In this document: in pieces, positions 6,487 through 13,052 of the stretch | How positions within the stretch are numbered: the stretch's first letter is position 1 | Layout of the letters: the number at the start of each line of letters is the position of its first letter | Assembly (NCBI GenBank): GCA_963526495.1 | Contig: CAURNT010000023.1 | Coordinates: forward strand, 1-19,725 | DNA: 19,725 nucleotides | Source: CAURNT01 sp963526495 | GTDB lineage: Bacteria > Fusobacteriota > Fusobacteriia > Fusobacteriales > Leptotrichiaceae | Direction: 5' to 3' | The notes under the pieces: generated by a model | Seen by the model: the letters and a program-made list of their open reading frames with translations, nothing else | Databases searched by the model: none | Told to the model about the DNA's origin: nothing | Position numbers and translations under genes: made by a program

Positions 6487-8775
6487 CTATAACTCTATAT
6501 TTTTAACTCTCATTGCATTAAGTATAGCTATTATTGTAACTCCAACATCTCCAAACACAGCAACCCACATAGACATTAAATTAAATGTTCCAAAAACTAT
6601 AATCGCCAATTTAACTCCCATAATTATAATTAAATTCTGAACTATTATTGAATTCATTTTTCTTGATAATTTTATTAATTTTACTATACCAAATAAACTA
6701 TCATTATTTATTATTACATCAGAATTATCTATAGTAATATCATGACCATTTTTACCCATAGATACTCCTATATCTGCTCTATTAATAACACCTACATCAT
6801 TAATTCCATCACCAACAAACATAGATACTCTTTCATCATTATCTAATATATCATACTTGTCTTTAGGTAATAAATTAGAGAAAACTTTTTTTATTCCAAC
6901 ATTAGCTGCAACTTTATTTCCTATTTCTAAATTATCACCAGTTAGTATAGTAATATCTTTTATACCCATTTTCTTTATTTCATCTATCGCAATTTTAGAA
7001 TCCTTTTTTATTTTATCTTTTAAAACGAAAGATAGAACGCATTCTTTATTTATAAACACAAATATTTTATCAAAATCATCATCTTTTATACTCAAACCAT
7101 AAATATCTATCATATTTTTTCCACCTATGAGTATCTCATCATCTCCTGTACTAGCTTTTAGACCAATACCATCTATTTCCTCAAAAGTTAAAAACGATAT
7201 ATCTTTATTAAATTCTTCAATTTCATCTTTAAAATTAAATTTATGACTTTGACATGCATCCCCTAAAAAATGCCCTTGAGCCTTATGTTCTTTTATTAAA
7301 ACGTCACCTTTTTTATGTGATTCTTCTTCATGACAACATCCACAGTGTTCGCATATACTTGAATATTTAAAATAATTTTCATCGCTATGCACAAATCCAT
7401 ATTTGTTATTTATAAAATCAATAATAGATTTTGAAATAACATGTGATGATCTTTTCTCCATATTATATACATATTCATATACTTTTTTACCATCTATATT
7501 ATTAAAATATTCATAAACTGAACTAACCTTATACTTTCCTTCTGTTATAGTACCAGTTTTATCTAAATATATTGCTTCTAATCTATCAATTTTTTCAAAT
7601 ACATTAGCTCCTTTTATTAATAATGAATTTCTACTTGCATGTCCTATACCTAAATAAAAAGTCAGCGGTATAGAAAGCAATAAAGCACACGGACAAGCAA
7701 CAACTAAAAGAGTAATACCATTATACATTGAATCATAAAAATCTATTCTTTGAATAAATAAAGGCGGGATAATTGTTACCATTAGTGCAATTAATATAAC
7801 TATAGGAGTATAAATTTGTGTAAAACGAGTAATATATTTTTCAAGTTTAGATTTATTATGACTTGAATTTTCTATTATTTCAAGCATAGAATAGATATTA
7901 CTCTCTTCCATTTTCTTTAAAACTACTATCTCTATACTTTCACTCACATTAATATATCCTGCATATATATTTTCTCCTTCCAAAACTTTTTTAGGTATAG
8001 ATTCACCTGTTAAAGTTGAAGTATCCATATATGCCTGACCCTTAACTATTTTTGAATCAAAAAGTAATTTTTCCCCTTTTTTTAAAAGTAATCTATCACC
8101 TATTTTTATTTTTTCTGAATCAATATTTAAAACATTAGAATCCTCTATTTTATTAACAATAGTATTTTTAAGTGCAAGAACTTCTCTTATGCTATTTCTA
8201 GAGTTTATAATAGATAATTCTTGAAAATATTCACCTATACTATAAAACAGCATTATTGCACTTGCCTCTGCATAATCTCTTAATAATATAGCTCCAAGTG
8301 TTACTATAACCATAAGCACTTTTTCATTAAACACATCTTTTTTCTTAATAGAAAGCCACGCTTCCTTAAAAACCTTATAAGCTATTATTAAATACGACAT
8401 TATATATATGGGATTAAAATAATATTTAATATCTGAATCATATTTTAAAAACCAATAAAATACTTTATCTAATATAAAAGCAACTAAAAATAATCCTAAA
8501 GAAATATACATATTAAAATTTTTATTATTTAATTCTTCTTTTTCTTTATACATATCATATTCTAAATCATTTAAAATTTTAAAATCTCTCTCAAATTTTT
8601 TAGCTTCTTTTTCTAAATTTATTATATTTTCTTCTTCATCATTCACAAATTCTACTATCATAGTATTAGTCGTAAAACTAATATCAATTTTTTTTACATA
8701 ATCTAACTCAGATAAAATAGATTCTAATTTATTAGAACAAATCTGACAGTCTAATCCTTTTATTTTATATTTCAT
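6487..8775 (-). CDS. zntA: P1B-type heavy-metal ATPase (Zn2+/Cd2+/Pb2+ exporter class) with Cys/His-rich insert
   Basis: This inner-membrane pump exports soft divalent cations using ATP. The 762 residues contain, in order: an N-terminal heavy-metal domain with GLDCQICS (Cys10, Cys13); TGES (256-259) in the actuator domain; the transmembrane metal site CPC (361-363); DKTGT with phosphorylated Asp405; TGDN (612-615); and GDGIND (655-660). Lys722 and the MWVAVFGDVG segment around Asp743 fit the Zn/Cd/Pb (P1B-2) signature rather than copper pumps. Two oddities stand out. The usual HP dipeptide of the nucleotide domain is H445-V. Residues 463-511 (DNA 7243-7389) are an insert with 5 Cys and 7 His, probably an additional metal-binding or sensing module. 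The start has the strong RBS AAGGAGG. The promoter lies in repeat copy 1 (8859-8887), and the GNAT gene follows after 8 nt. It could equally be named cadA. Confidence 0.92.
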   Translation of the reverse strand: MKYKIKGLDCQICSNKLESILSELDYVKKIDISFTTNTMIVEFVNDEEENIINLEKEAKKFERDFKILNDLEYDMYKEKEELNNKNFNMYISLGLFLVAFILDKVFYWFLKYDSDIKYYFNPIYIMSYLIIAYKVFKEAWLSIKKKDVFNEKVLMVIVTLGAILLRDYAEASAIMLFYSIGEYFQELSIINSRNSIREVLALKNTIVNKIEDSNVLNIDSEKIKIGDRLLLKKGEKLLFDSKIVKGQAYMDTSTLTGESIPKKVLEGENIYAGYINVSESIEIVVLKKMEESNIYSMLEIIENSSHNKSKLEKYITRFTQIYTPIVILIALMVTIIPPLFIQRIDFYDSMYNGITLLVVACPCALLLSIPLTFYLGIGHASRNSLLIKGANVFEKIDRLEAIYLDKTGTITEGKYKVSSVYEYFNNIDGKKVYEYVYNMEKRSSHVISKSIIDFINNKYGFVHSDENYFKYSSICEHCGCCHEEESHKKGDVLIKEHKAQGHFLGDACQSHKFNFKDEIEEFNKDISFLTFEEIDGIGLKASTGDDEILIGGKNMIDIYGLSIKDDDFDKIFVFINKECVLSFVLKDKIKKDSKIAIDEIKKMGIKDITILTGDNLEIGNKVAANVGIKKVFSNLLPKDKYDILDNDERVSMFVGDGINDVGVINRADIGVSMGKNGHDITIDNSDVIINNDSLFGIVKLIKLSRKMNSIIVQNLIIIMGVKLAIIVFGTFNLMSMWVAVFGDVGVTIIAILNAMRVKNIEL

Positions 8776-8802
8776 ATTTCCTCCTTAATCAATTATATCA
8801 TA

Positions 8803-9002
8803 ATTTTTTTTGTGAAAAAATCATTTTATTTTTTAATTTTTTTTATATCTTTCACTTAATTATATATCAATTTTTTTAAAATTTCAACTTAAGACTGAAT
8901 TATATTTATTTCATTTTATTTAATAAAATAAATACATAAATATAATTAACACTAAATATAAAAAATTAAAAACTTTCATATTATAAAGTCTTTTATTTTA
9001 GA
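8803..9002. repeat. Direct repeat copy 1 (promoter/palindrome element upstream of the metal ATPase)
   Basis: This segment is repeated at about 9313-9527. The block 8894-8959 matches 9401-9466 with a single mismatch over 66 nt. The block starting at 8812 matches that starting at 9320 for about 64 nt with one substitution and one 1-nt indel. Similarity fades around 8985-9002. It contains a 50-bp imperfect palindrome (8898-8947, with perfect 12-nt outer arms 8898-8909 and 8936-8947) and a minus-strand promoter. The outer limits are by eye. Confidence 0.85.
8859..8887 (-). promoter_or_regulatory. Promoter of the P1B ATPase, inside repeat copy 1
   Basis: On the minus strand TTGAAA (8887-8882) and perfect TATAAT (8864-8859) are 17 bp apart. 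The start near 8852 would give a leader of about 76 nt before the ATG at 8775. A nearer TGATATAAT (8800-8792) exists, but it would start transcription inside the Shine-Dalgarno sequence, so it is less plausible. The 50-bp palindrome lies 11 bp upstream of the -35 and could be an operator. Confidence 0.6.
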
Positions 9003-9019
9003 ATTTGTAAACTATATTA

Positions 9020-9313
9020 TTACCCACTTAAAATTTCAACATTAAATATATTATTTATCATTATTACTGTTATTTTAATTCCTATATTAAAACCTAATCC
9101 ATATAATTTTATTTCATTTATATCATTATTTTGCCTTATAATAAATGATTTAAAATTAAATAATTGGAAAATAGAAAATATAAAATTTAAAACAACAAAT
9201 ATATTAGCAATAGGATATTGGATTATAGCTATTATAAAATTTATAATAAAGTAAAAAATCATTTTTATAAATAGAATATGTATCAACAAAAAACCAAAAT
9301 ATTTATCAAACAT
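9020..9313 (-). CDS. Doubtful 97-residue membrane-protein ORF between the two repeats
   Basis: I do not recognise this protein. It is mostly hydrophobic, with about two membrane spans in the first 55 residues, a short polar stretch (RQNNDINEIK, near 60-69), and a final hydrophobic segment. For it: a stop-free run this long is unlikely in DNA this AT-rich, and G+C falls in the coding-like order first > second > third codon position (20, 15, 7 by hand count over 8970-9254). Against it: there is no Shine-Dalgarno sequence before the ATG, and its upstream promoter copy has a weakened -35 (TTAAAA). The plus strand is also open for 94 codons (8970-9254) and reads as a membrane-like peptide, but has no ATG and a less gene-like G+C order. 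It may be a decayed gene or a small element cargo. Confidence 0.3.
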   Translation of the reverse strand: MFDKYFGFLLIHILFIKMIFYFIINFIIAIIQYPIANIFVVLNFIFSIFQLFNFKSFIIRQNNDINEIKLYGLGFNIGIKITVIMINNIFNVEILSG

Positions 9314-9527
9314 ATTTTTGTGAAAAAATTATTTTATTTTTTAATTTTTTTATATCTTTCACTTAATTATATATCAATTTTTAAAAAATTTTAACTTAAT
9401 ACTGAATTATATTTATTTCATTTTATTTTATAAAATAAATACATAAATATAATTAACACTAAATATGAAAAATTATAAAAATTGAAAACTTTTTATACTA
9501 TAAACTATAACGCCTTTTATCTTGTAA
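9313..9527. repeat. Direct repeat copy 2, between the 97-codon ORF and gapA
   Basis: This is the second copy of the element at 8803-9002, with a coordinate offset of about 507 bp. The 50-bp palindrome (9405-9454) differs from copy 1 at one position (9429 versus 8922). The minus-strand promoter-like site (TATAAT at 9371-9366) is kept, but its -35 has changed from TTGAAA to TTAAAA (9394-9389). The copy ends just where the gapA promoter begins. Extents were judged by eye. Confidence 0.85.
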
Positions 9528-9550
9528 TATATGATATTTTATGATATAAT
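9522..9550 (+). promoter_or_regulatory. gapA promoter (extended -10)
   Basis: TTGTAA (9522-9527) and TATAAT (9545-9550) are separated by 17 bp, with TGA immediately before the -10. Transcription would start near 9557, about 30 nt before the ATG at 9588. The RBS is GGAGG at 9574-9578. Confidence 0.75.
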
Positions 9551-9587
9551 CAATTTGTAAATTAAAAATAAATGGAGGTATTTTACT

Positions 9588-10598
9588 ATGGCAGTAAAAG
9601 TAGCAATCAATGGTTTTGGAAGAATAGGAAGATTAGCTTTAAGAGTAATGGCTAACGATCCTAAATTTGATGTAGTAGCTGTAAACGATTTAACTGATGC
9701 TAAAACATTAGCACACTTATTCAAATATGATACAGCACAAGGAAGATTCAACGGAACAATAGAAGTTAAAGAAGATGCATTCATCGTTAACGGAAAAGAA
9801 GTTAAATCTTTTGCTAAAGCAAATCCTGAAGAATTACCTTGGGGAGAATTAGGTGTAGATGTAGTATTAGAATGTACTGGATTCTTCACTAAGAAAGAAA
9901 AAGCTGAAGCTCACATTAAAGCAGGAGCTAAAAAAGTTGTTATTTCAGCACCTGGACAAGGTGACTTAAAAACAGTTGTATTCAACGTTAACCACGAAAT
10001 ATTAGATGGAACAGAAACTGTAATATCTGCAGCTTCTTGTACAACTAACTGTTTAGCACCTATGGCTAAAGTATTACAAGATAAATTTGGAATAGTTAGT
10101 GGATCAATGACAACTATACATGCTTATACAGGAGATCAAAACACTTTAGATGCACCTCATAGAAAAGGTGACTTAAGAAGAGCTAGAGCTGCTGCTGCAA
10201 ATATAGTTCCTAACACAACTGGAGCTGCAAAAGCAATAGGATTAGTTATACCTGAACTTGCTGGAAAATTAGATGGAGCTGCTCAAAGAGTACCTGTACC
10301 TACAGGATCATTAACTGAATTAGTTACTATATTAGAAAAGAAAGATTTAACTAAAGAAGAAATTAATGCAGCTATGAAAGAAGCAGCAAACGAAGCATTC
10401 GGATACACTGAAGAACCATTAGTATCATCTGATATTATAGGAATTTCAGAAGGATCTTTATTTGATGCAACTCAAACTAAAGTTATAGGATCAGGAGATG
10501 CTCAATTAGTTAAAACTGTTGCATGGTATGACAACGAAATGTCATATACTCAACAATTAATAAGAGTATTACACTACTTCGTAAGTTTAATTAAATAA
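9588..10598 (+). CDS. gapA: Glyceraldehyde-3-phosphate dehydrogenase, type I
   Basis: This cytoplasmic glycolytic enzyme oxidises glyceraldehyde-3-phosphate to 1,3-bisphosphoglycerate with NAD+. The 336 residues are full length. The Rossmann motif INGFGRIGR is at 7-15, Asp34 after the second strand favours NAD+, and the catalytic SAASCTTNC places the nucleophile at Cys151, with His178 as base (TTIHAYTGDQ). The typical DAPHRKGDLRRARAAA and the C-terminal WYDNEMSYTQQ follow. It is monocistronic, with an extended -10 promoter and a strong terminator. Codon use differs from neighbours: about 11 of 15 Asn codons are AAC and many Phe codons are TTC, against the local AAT/TTT habit. This is the pattern of a very highly expressed gene rather than transfer. 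Confidence 0.98.
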   Translation: MAVKVAINGFGRIGRLALRVMANDPKFDVVAVNDLTDAKTLAHLFKYDTAQGRFNGTIEVKEDAFIVNGKEVKSFAKANPEELPWGELGVDVVLECTGFFTKKEKAEAHIKAGAKKVVISAPGQGDLKTVVFNVNHEILDGTETVISAASCTTNCLAPMAKVLQDKFGIVSGSMTTIHAYTGDQNTLDAPHRKGDLRRARAAAANIVPNTTGAAKAIGLVIPELAGKLDGAAQRVPVPTGSLTELVTILEKKDLTKEEINAAMKEAANEAFGYTEEPLVSSDIIGISEGSLFDATQTKVIGSGDAQLVKTVAWYDNEMSYTQQLIRVLHYFVSLIK

Positions 10599-10610
10599 TA
10601 ATATACAAAA

Positions 10611-10647
10611 AGCCGAATAACATTTCTGTTGTTCGGCTATTTTTTTT
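10611..10647 (+). terminator. Bidirectional terminator between gapA and ttcA
   Basis: The arms 10611-10622 and 10627-10638 form a 12-bp stem (AGCCGAATAACA and its complement, with one G-T wobble) around the loop TTTC. Eight T follow at 10640-10647. On the minus strand the stem is followed by TTTTTGTATATT, so it can also end the convergent cysK-cysE-ttcA transcript, whose stop is at 10651. Confidence 0.92.
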
Positions 10648-10650
10648 AAT

Positions 10651-11493
10651 TTATTTATCTTTAATATTAAATATTTCTTTTCCCTTTTTATACCCATATA
10701 CATAGTCAAGGTTAATATTTTCCATAGACTTAAATACTTTTTGTTTAAGACCAGGATTATTTTTTTCTAACTCTTCTAACATATTTTTAATTTCACGTCT
10801 TTTACTTGAAGTTTTACCAGCCTCTATTACACAACCACAATTCATTGCTCGTATACCATTAGTCTTAGTAAAATCTATAATGTCTGATTCATGAACTAAT
10901 ACCATAGGTCTTATTAAAACTAACTTCCCTGATGTAGAATCAGCTTTGGGAAGCATCGTTTTTAATGTTCCACCATAAAATAAATTTATTAAAGTAGTTT
11001 CTATAACATCATCAAAATGATGACCTAGAGCTAATTTATTATATCCCATATCTTCTATATTTTTATAAAGTATACCTCTTCTCATTTTAGCACAAAGAAA
11101 ACATGGATAATCCTTAGCCATTTCATTAGCAACTTTCCAAATATTTGTATCTATTATTTCACAATCGATATTAAGTTCTTTTAAATTAAATTTGAAATGT
11201 TCTAAATCATCATTTCTAAAACCAGGGTTTAAACTTATTGCAGTAAATTCAAAATTAAATCTTTTATCTTTTTTTAATTGTTGAAACAATTTACAAAGAA
11301 GTAAAGAATCTTTACCTCCTGAAACAGCTATTGCAATTTTATCCCCATCTTCTATCAAATTATATTGTAATATTGCTTCAACAAACTTATTATATATACT
11401 TTTCTTATACCTAGTTACTATACTTTCCTCTATTTCCTCAACTGATTTAAGAGGACAATCAGGTATTATTGCATTACAACTTAAATTTATCAT
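10651..11493 (-). CDS. ttcA: TtcA-family tRNA 2-thiocytidine synthetase (PP-loop ATPase)
   Basis: This is a member of the TtcA/TtuA group of adenylating enzymes that place sulfur on tRNA, for TtcA at cytidine 32. The 280 residues contain the PP-loop SGGKDS at 58-63, LGHHFDDVIETTLINLFYGG near 156-175, and three candidate iron-sulfur ligands: Cys131 and Cys134 in CFLC, plus Cys219 or Cys221 in MNCGC. This matches the Cys-x-x-Cys plus distal Cys pattern of TtcA. Its start overlaps the cysE stop as ATGA, with AAGGAG inside the cysE 3' end, so it is the third gene of a cysteine-synthesis operon. That makes sense because cysteine is the ultimate sulfur donor for thiolation. The extra N-terminal cysteines (Cys6, Cys13) are not standard. 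Exact tRNA position is inferred from the family. Confidence 0.82.
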   Translation of the reverse strand: MINLSCNAIIPDCPLKSVEEIEESIVTRYKKSIYNKFVEAILQYNLIEDGDKIAIAVSGGKDSLLLCKLFQQLKKDKRFNFEFTAISLNPGFRNDDLEHFKFNLKELNIDCEIIDTNIWKVANEMAKDYPCFLCAKMRRGILYKNIEDMGYNKLALGHHFDDVIETTLINLFYGGTLKTMLPKADSTSGKLVLIRPMVLVHESDIIDFTKTNGIRAMNCGCVIEAGKTSSKRREIKNMLEELEKNNPGLKQKVFKSMENINLDYVYGYKKGKEIFNIKDK

Positions 11494-12002
11494 TTTTTCT
11501 CCTTAATTTGTCCAGGTACTCCTACGACATTAACATTATCTGGAACATTTTTCATAACTACAGAATTAGCCCCAACTACAACATTATTCCCTATAACTAT
11601 ATTTCCAAGTATTTTTGCTCCTGCTCCTATCATAACATTATTCCCTATAGTTGGATGTCTTTTAAATCCTACCGGTTTTAAATTACCTAATGTTACACCA
11701 TGATATATCACACAATCATCACCTACTATAGCAGATTCTCCAATAACTACACCTATACCATGATCAAAAAATACTCTTTTACCAATTTTTGCCCCAGGAT
11801 GAATTTCAATACCAGTAAAAAATCTAGAGATAGTTGATATAAGTCTTGCTAAAAAAAACATTTTTTTTGTATATAACCAATGCGCTAATTTATGATTTAT
11901 AGAAGCATGAAAAGATGGATACAGAAAAACCTCCATCTTACTTTTTATTGCTGGGTCTTTTTCATATATATTATTTATTTCATCTCTCAACCATTTAAAC
12001 AT
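11490..12002 (-). CDS. cysE: Serine O-acetyltransferase
   Basis: This enzyme acetylates L-serine with acetyl-CoA to give O-acetylserine, the substrate of CysK. The 170 residues are the short form with a reduced N-terminal helical domain (to about residue 65). A left-handed beta helix follows, with hexapeptide repeats from IHPGAKIGKRVFFDHGIGVVIGE through YHGVTLGN (the catalytic His region) to VVVGANSVV and PDNVNVVGVPGQ. The start codon follows the cysK stop directly (TAAATG), with GAGGAG in the cysK end, and the stop overlaps ttcA by 4 nt. The C-terminus is GQIKEKK. It does not end in the isoleucine that many SATs insert into the CysK active site, so the classic cysteine synthase complex may not form. 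Confidence 0.95.
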   Translation of the reverse strand: MFKWLRDEINNIYEKDPAIKSKMEVFLYPSFHASINHKLAHWLYTKKMFFLARLISTISRFFTGIEIHPGAKIGKRVFFDHGIGVVIGESAIVGDDCVIYHGVTLGNLKPVGFKRHPTIGNNVMIGAGAKILGNIVIGNNVVVGANSVVMKNVPDNVNVVGVPGQIKEKK

Positions 12003-12920
12003 TTATTTCTCCTCAAACTTATACGGAGCTACAGAAAGATATTTTTCTCCTCCGTCGGGTGAAATTGTTAAAACTTTTTTACCTTTACCTAACTCTTTGG
12101 CTAATCTATATGCTGCAGCAATATTAGCCCCTGATGAAATACCTAAAAATAATCCAAAATCACGTGTAACACGTAAAGCAAAATCTTTTGCTTCTTCATC
12201 TGTAACTTTTAATACCCCATCTATTAAACTTCTATCAAAATTTTTAGGTATAAAACCTGTCCCTATACCTGCTATTGTATGTTTACCTGGCATTTCTCCT
12301 GAAATTACAGCAGAGTTTGCTGGTTCTACAGCATAAATTTTAGTTTTAGGACTTTTTTCTCTTAATTTTTTAGCAACTCCTGTCAAAGTACCAGATGACC
12401 CAACAGCTGTTACAAATACATCTAAATCAGGTATATCTTCTAAAATTTCATCCCCTGTACTTTCATAATGTTTATTAGGATTTGCATAATTTTCAAATTG
12501 TTGAGGTAAAAAATAATCTTCATTTTCATTTACTAACCTTAAAGCTTCATTTATCGCACCAGTCATTCCTTCATCACCAGGCGTTAATCTCAAATCAACA
12601 CCTAACGCCCTTAGAGTATCTTTTCTTTCTTGTGTCATACTTTCAGGCATAACAATTATTACATTATATCCTTTTGCCCTACCTACAAGCCCTAATGATA
12701 TTCCAGTATTACCTGATGAAGGCTCAACTATAGTTGATCCTTTTTTTAATTTACCTGATTTTTCAGCAGATTCTATCATACCAAGAGCTGCTCTATCTTT
12801 TACACTACCCCCAATATTAAATTTTTCAAGTTTAACATAAACATCTGCTACATCATTTCCAAAATCTAATTTTATTATTGGTGTATTCCCTATTAATTCT
12901 AAAATACTATTGTATATCAT
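12003..12920 (-). CDS. cysK: Cysteine synthase (O-acetylserine sulfhydrylase)
   Basis: This PLP enzyme makes L-cysteine from O-acetylserine and sulfide in the cytoplasm. The 305 residues are normal length. IGNTP is at 10-14, the PLP-binding Lys41 lies in GGSVKDRAA, the substrate loop SSGNTG is at 68-73, the phosphate-binding loop GSSGT is at 174-178 (commonly GTGGT in the family), GISSGAN is at 260-266, and the SPDGGEKYLS end segment is present. The ATG has AGAGGAGG upstream. It is the first gene of cysK-cysE-ttcA, with a promoter at 12946-12974. The leader is only about 20-25 nt, so there is no room for a transcribed riboswitch or T-box. Confidence 0.96.
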   Translation of the reverse strand: MIYNSILELIGNTPIIKLDFGNDVADVYVKLEKFNIGGSVKDRAALGMIESAEKSGKLKKGSTIVEPSSGNTGISLGLVGRAKGYNVIIVMPESMTQERKDTLRALGVDLRLTPGDEGMTGAINEALRLVNENEDYFLPQQFENYANPNKHYESTGDEILEDIPDLDVFVTAVGSSGTLTGVAKKLREKSPKTKIYAVEPANSAVISGEMPGKHTIAGIGTGFIPKNFDRSLIDGVLKVTDEEAKDFALRVTRDFGLFLGISSGANIAAAYRLAKELGKGKKVLTISPDGGEKYLSVAPYKFEEK

Positions 12921-12945
12921 TATTCCTCCTCTATTATTTATTAAT

Positions 12946-12974
12946 ATTATAATTTTATCACAATAATATATGAA
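12946..12974 (-). promoter_or_regulatory. Probable promoter of cysK-cysE-ttcA
   Basis: On the minus strand a perfect TATAAT (12951-12946) lies 17 bp from TTCATA (12974-12969, 4 of 6 consensus). The expected start is near 12939, and AGGAGG precedes the ATG at 12920. Confidence 0.5.
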
Positions 12975-13011
12975 AGTAAAATTATTTAATTTAAATTATT
13001 AAATTAATAAA

Positions 13012-13034
13012 ATGGAGATCATATAGATCTCCAT
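13012..13034 (-). terminator. Intrinsic terminator after the TPR protein gene
   Basis: A perfect 9-bp stem (ATGGAGATC and its complement, arms 13012-13020 and 13026-13034) encloses the loop ATATA. It lies 18 bp past the stop of the TPR gene. On the minus strand it is followed by TTTTATTAATTTAA, a moderate U-rich tail. Confidence 0.75.
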
Positions 13035-13052
13035 CAAATATATCTTAATAAA

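Noticed and set aside
8792..8800. TGATATAAT extended -10 close to the ATPase start
   Set aside because: Transcription would begin inside the Shine-Dalgarno sequence, leaving no usable ribosome binding site; the 17-bp-spaced promoter at 8859-8887 is better.
8803..9527. Possible CRISPR array or insertion sequence
   Set aside because: There are only two long repeats, no regular spacers, no transposase and no short target duplication that I can identify; called direct repeats instead.
9539..9889. 116-codon minus-strand ORF across the gapA start
   Set aside because: Antisense to the conserved GAPDH N-terminus and its promoter; a shadow.
12921..13011. Possible T-box or SAM riboswitch upstream of cysK
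   Set aside because: The whole gap to the neighbouring terminator is under 100 bp, AT-rich and without conserved stems, and the predicted leader is only about 20-25 nt.
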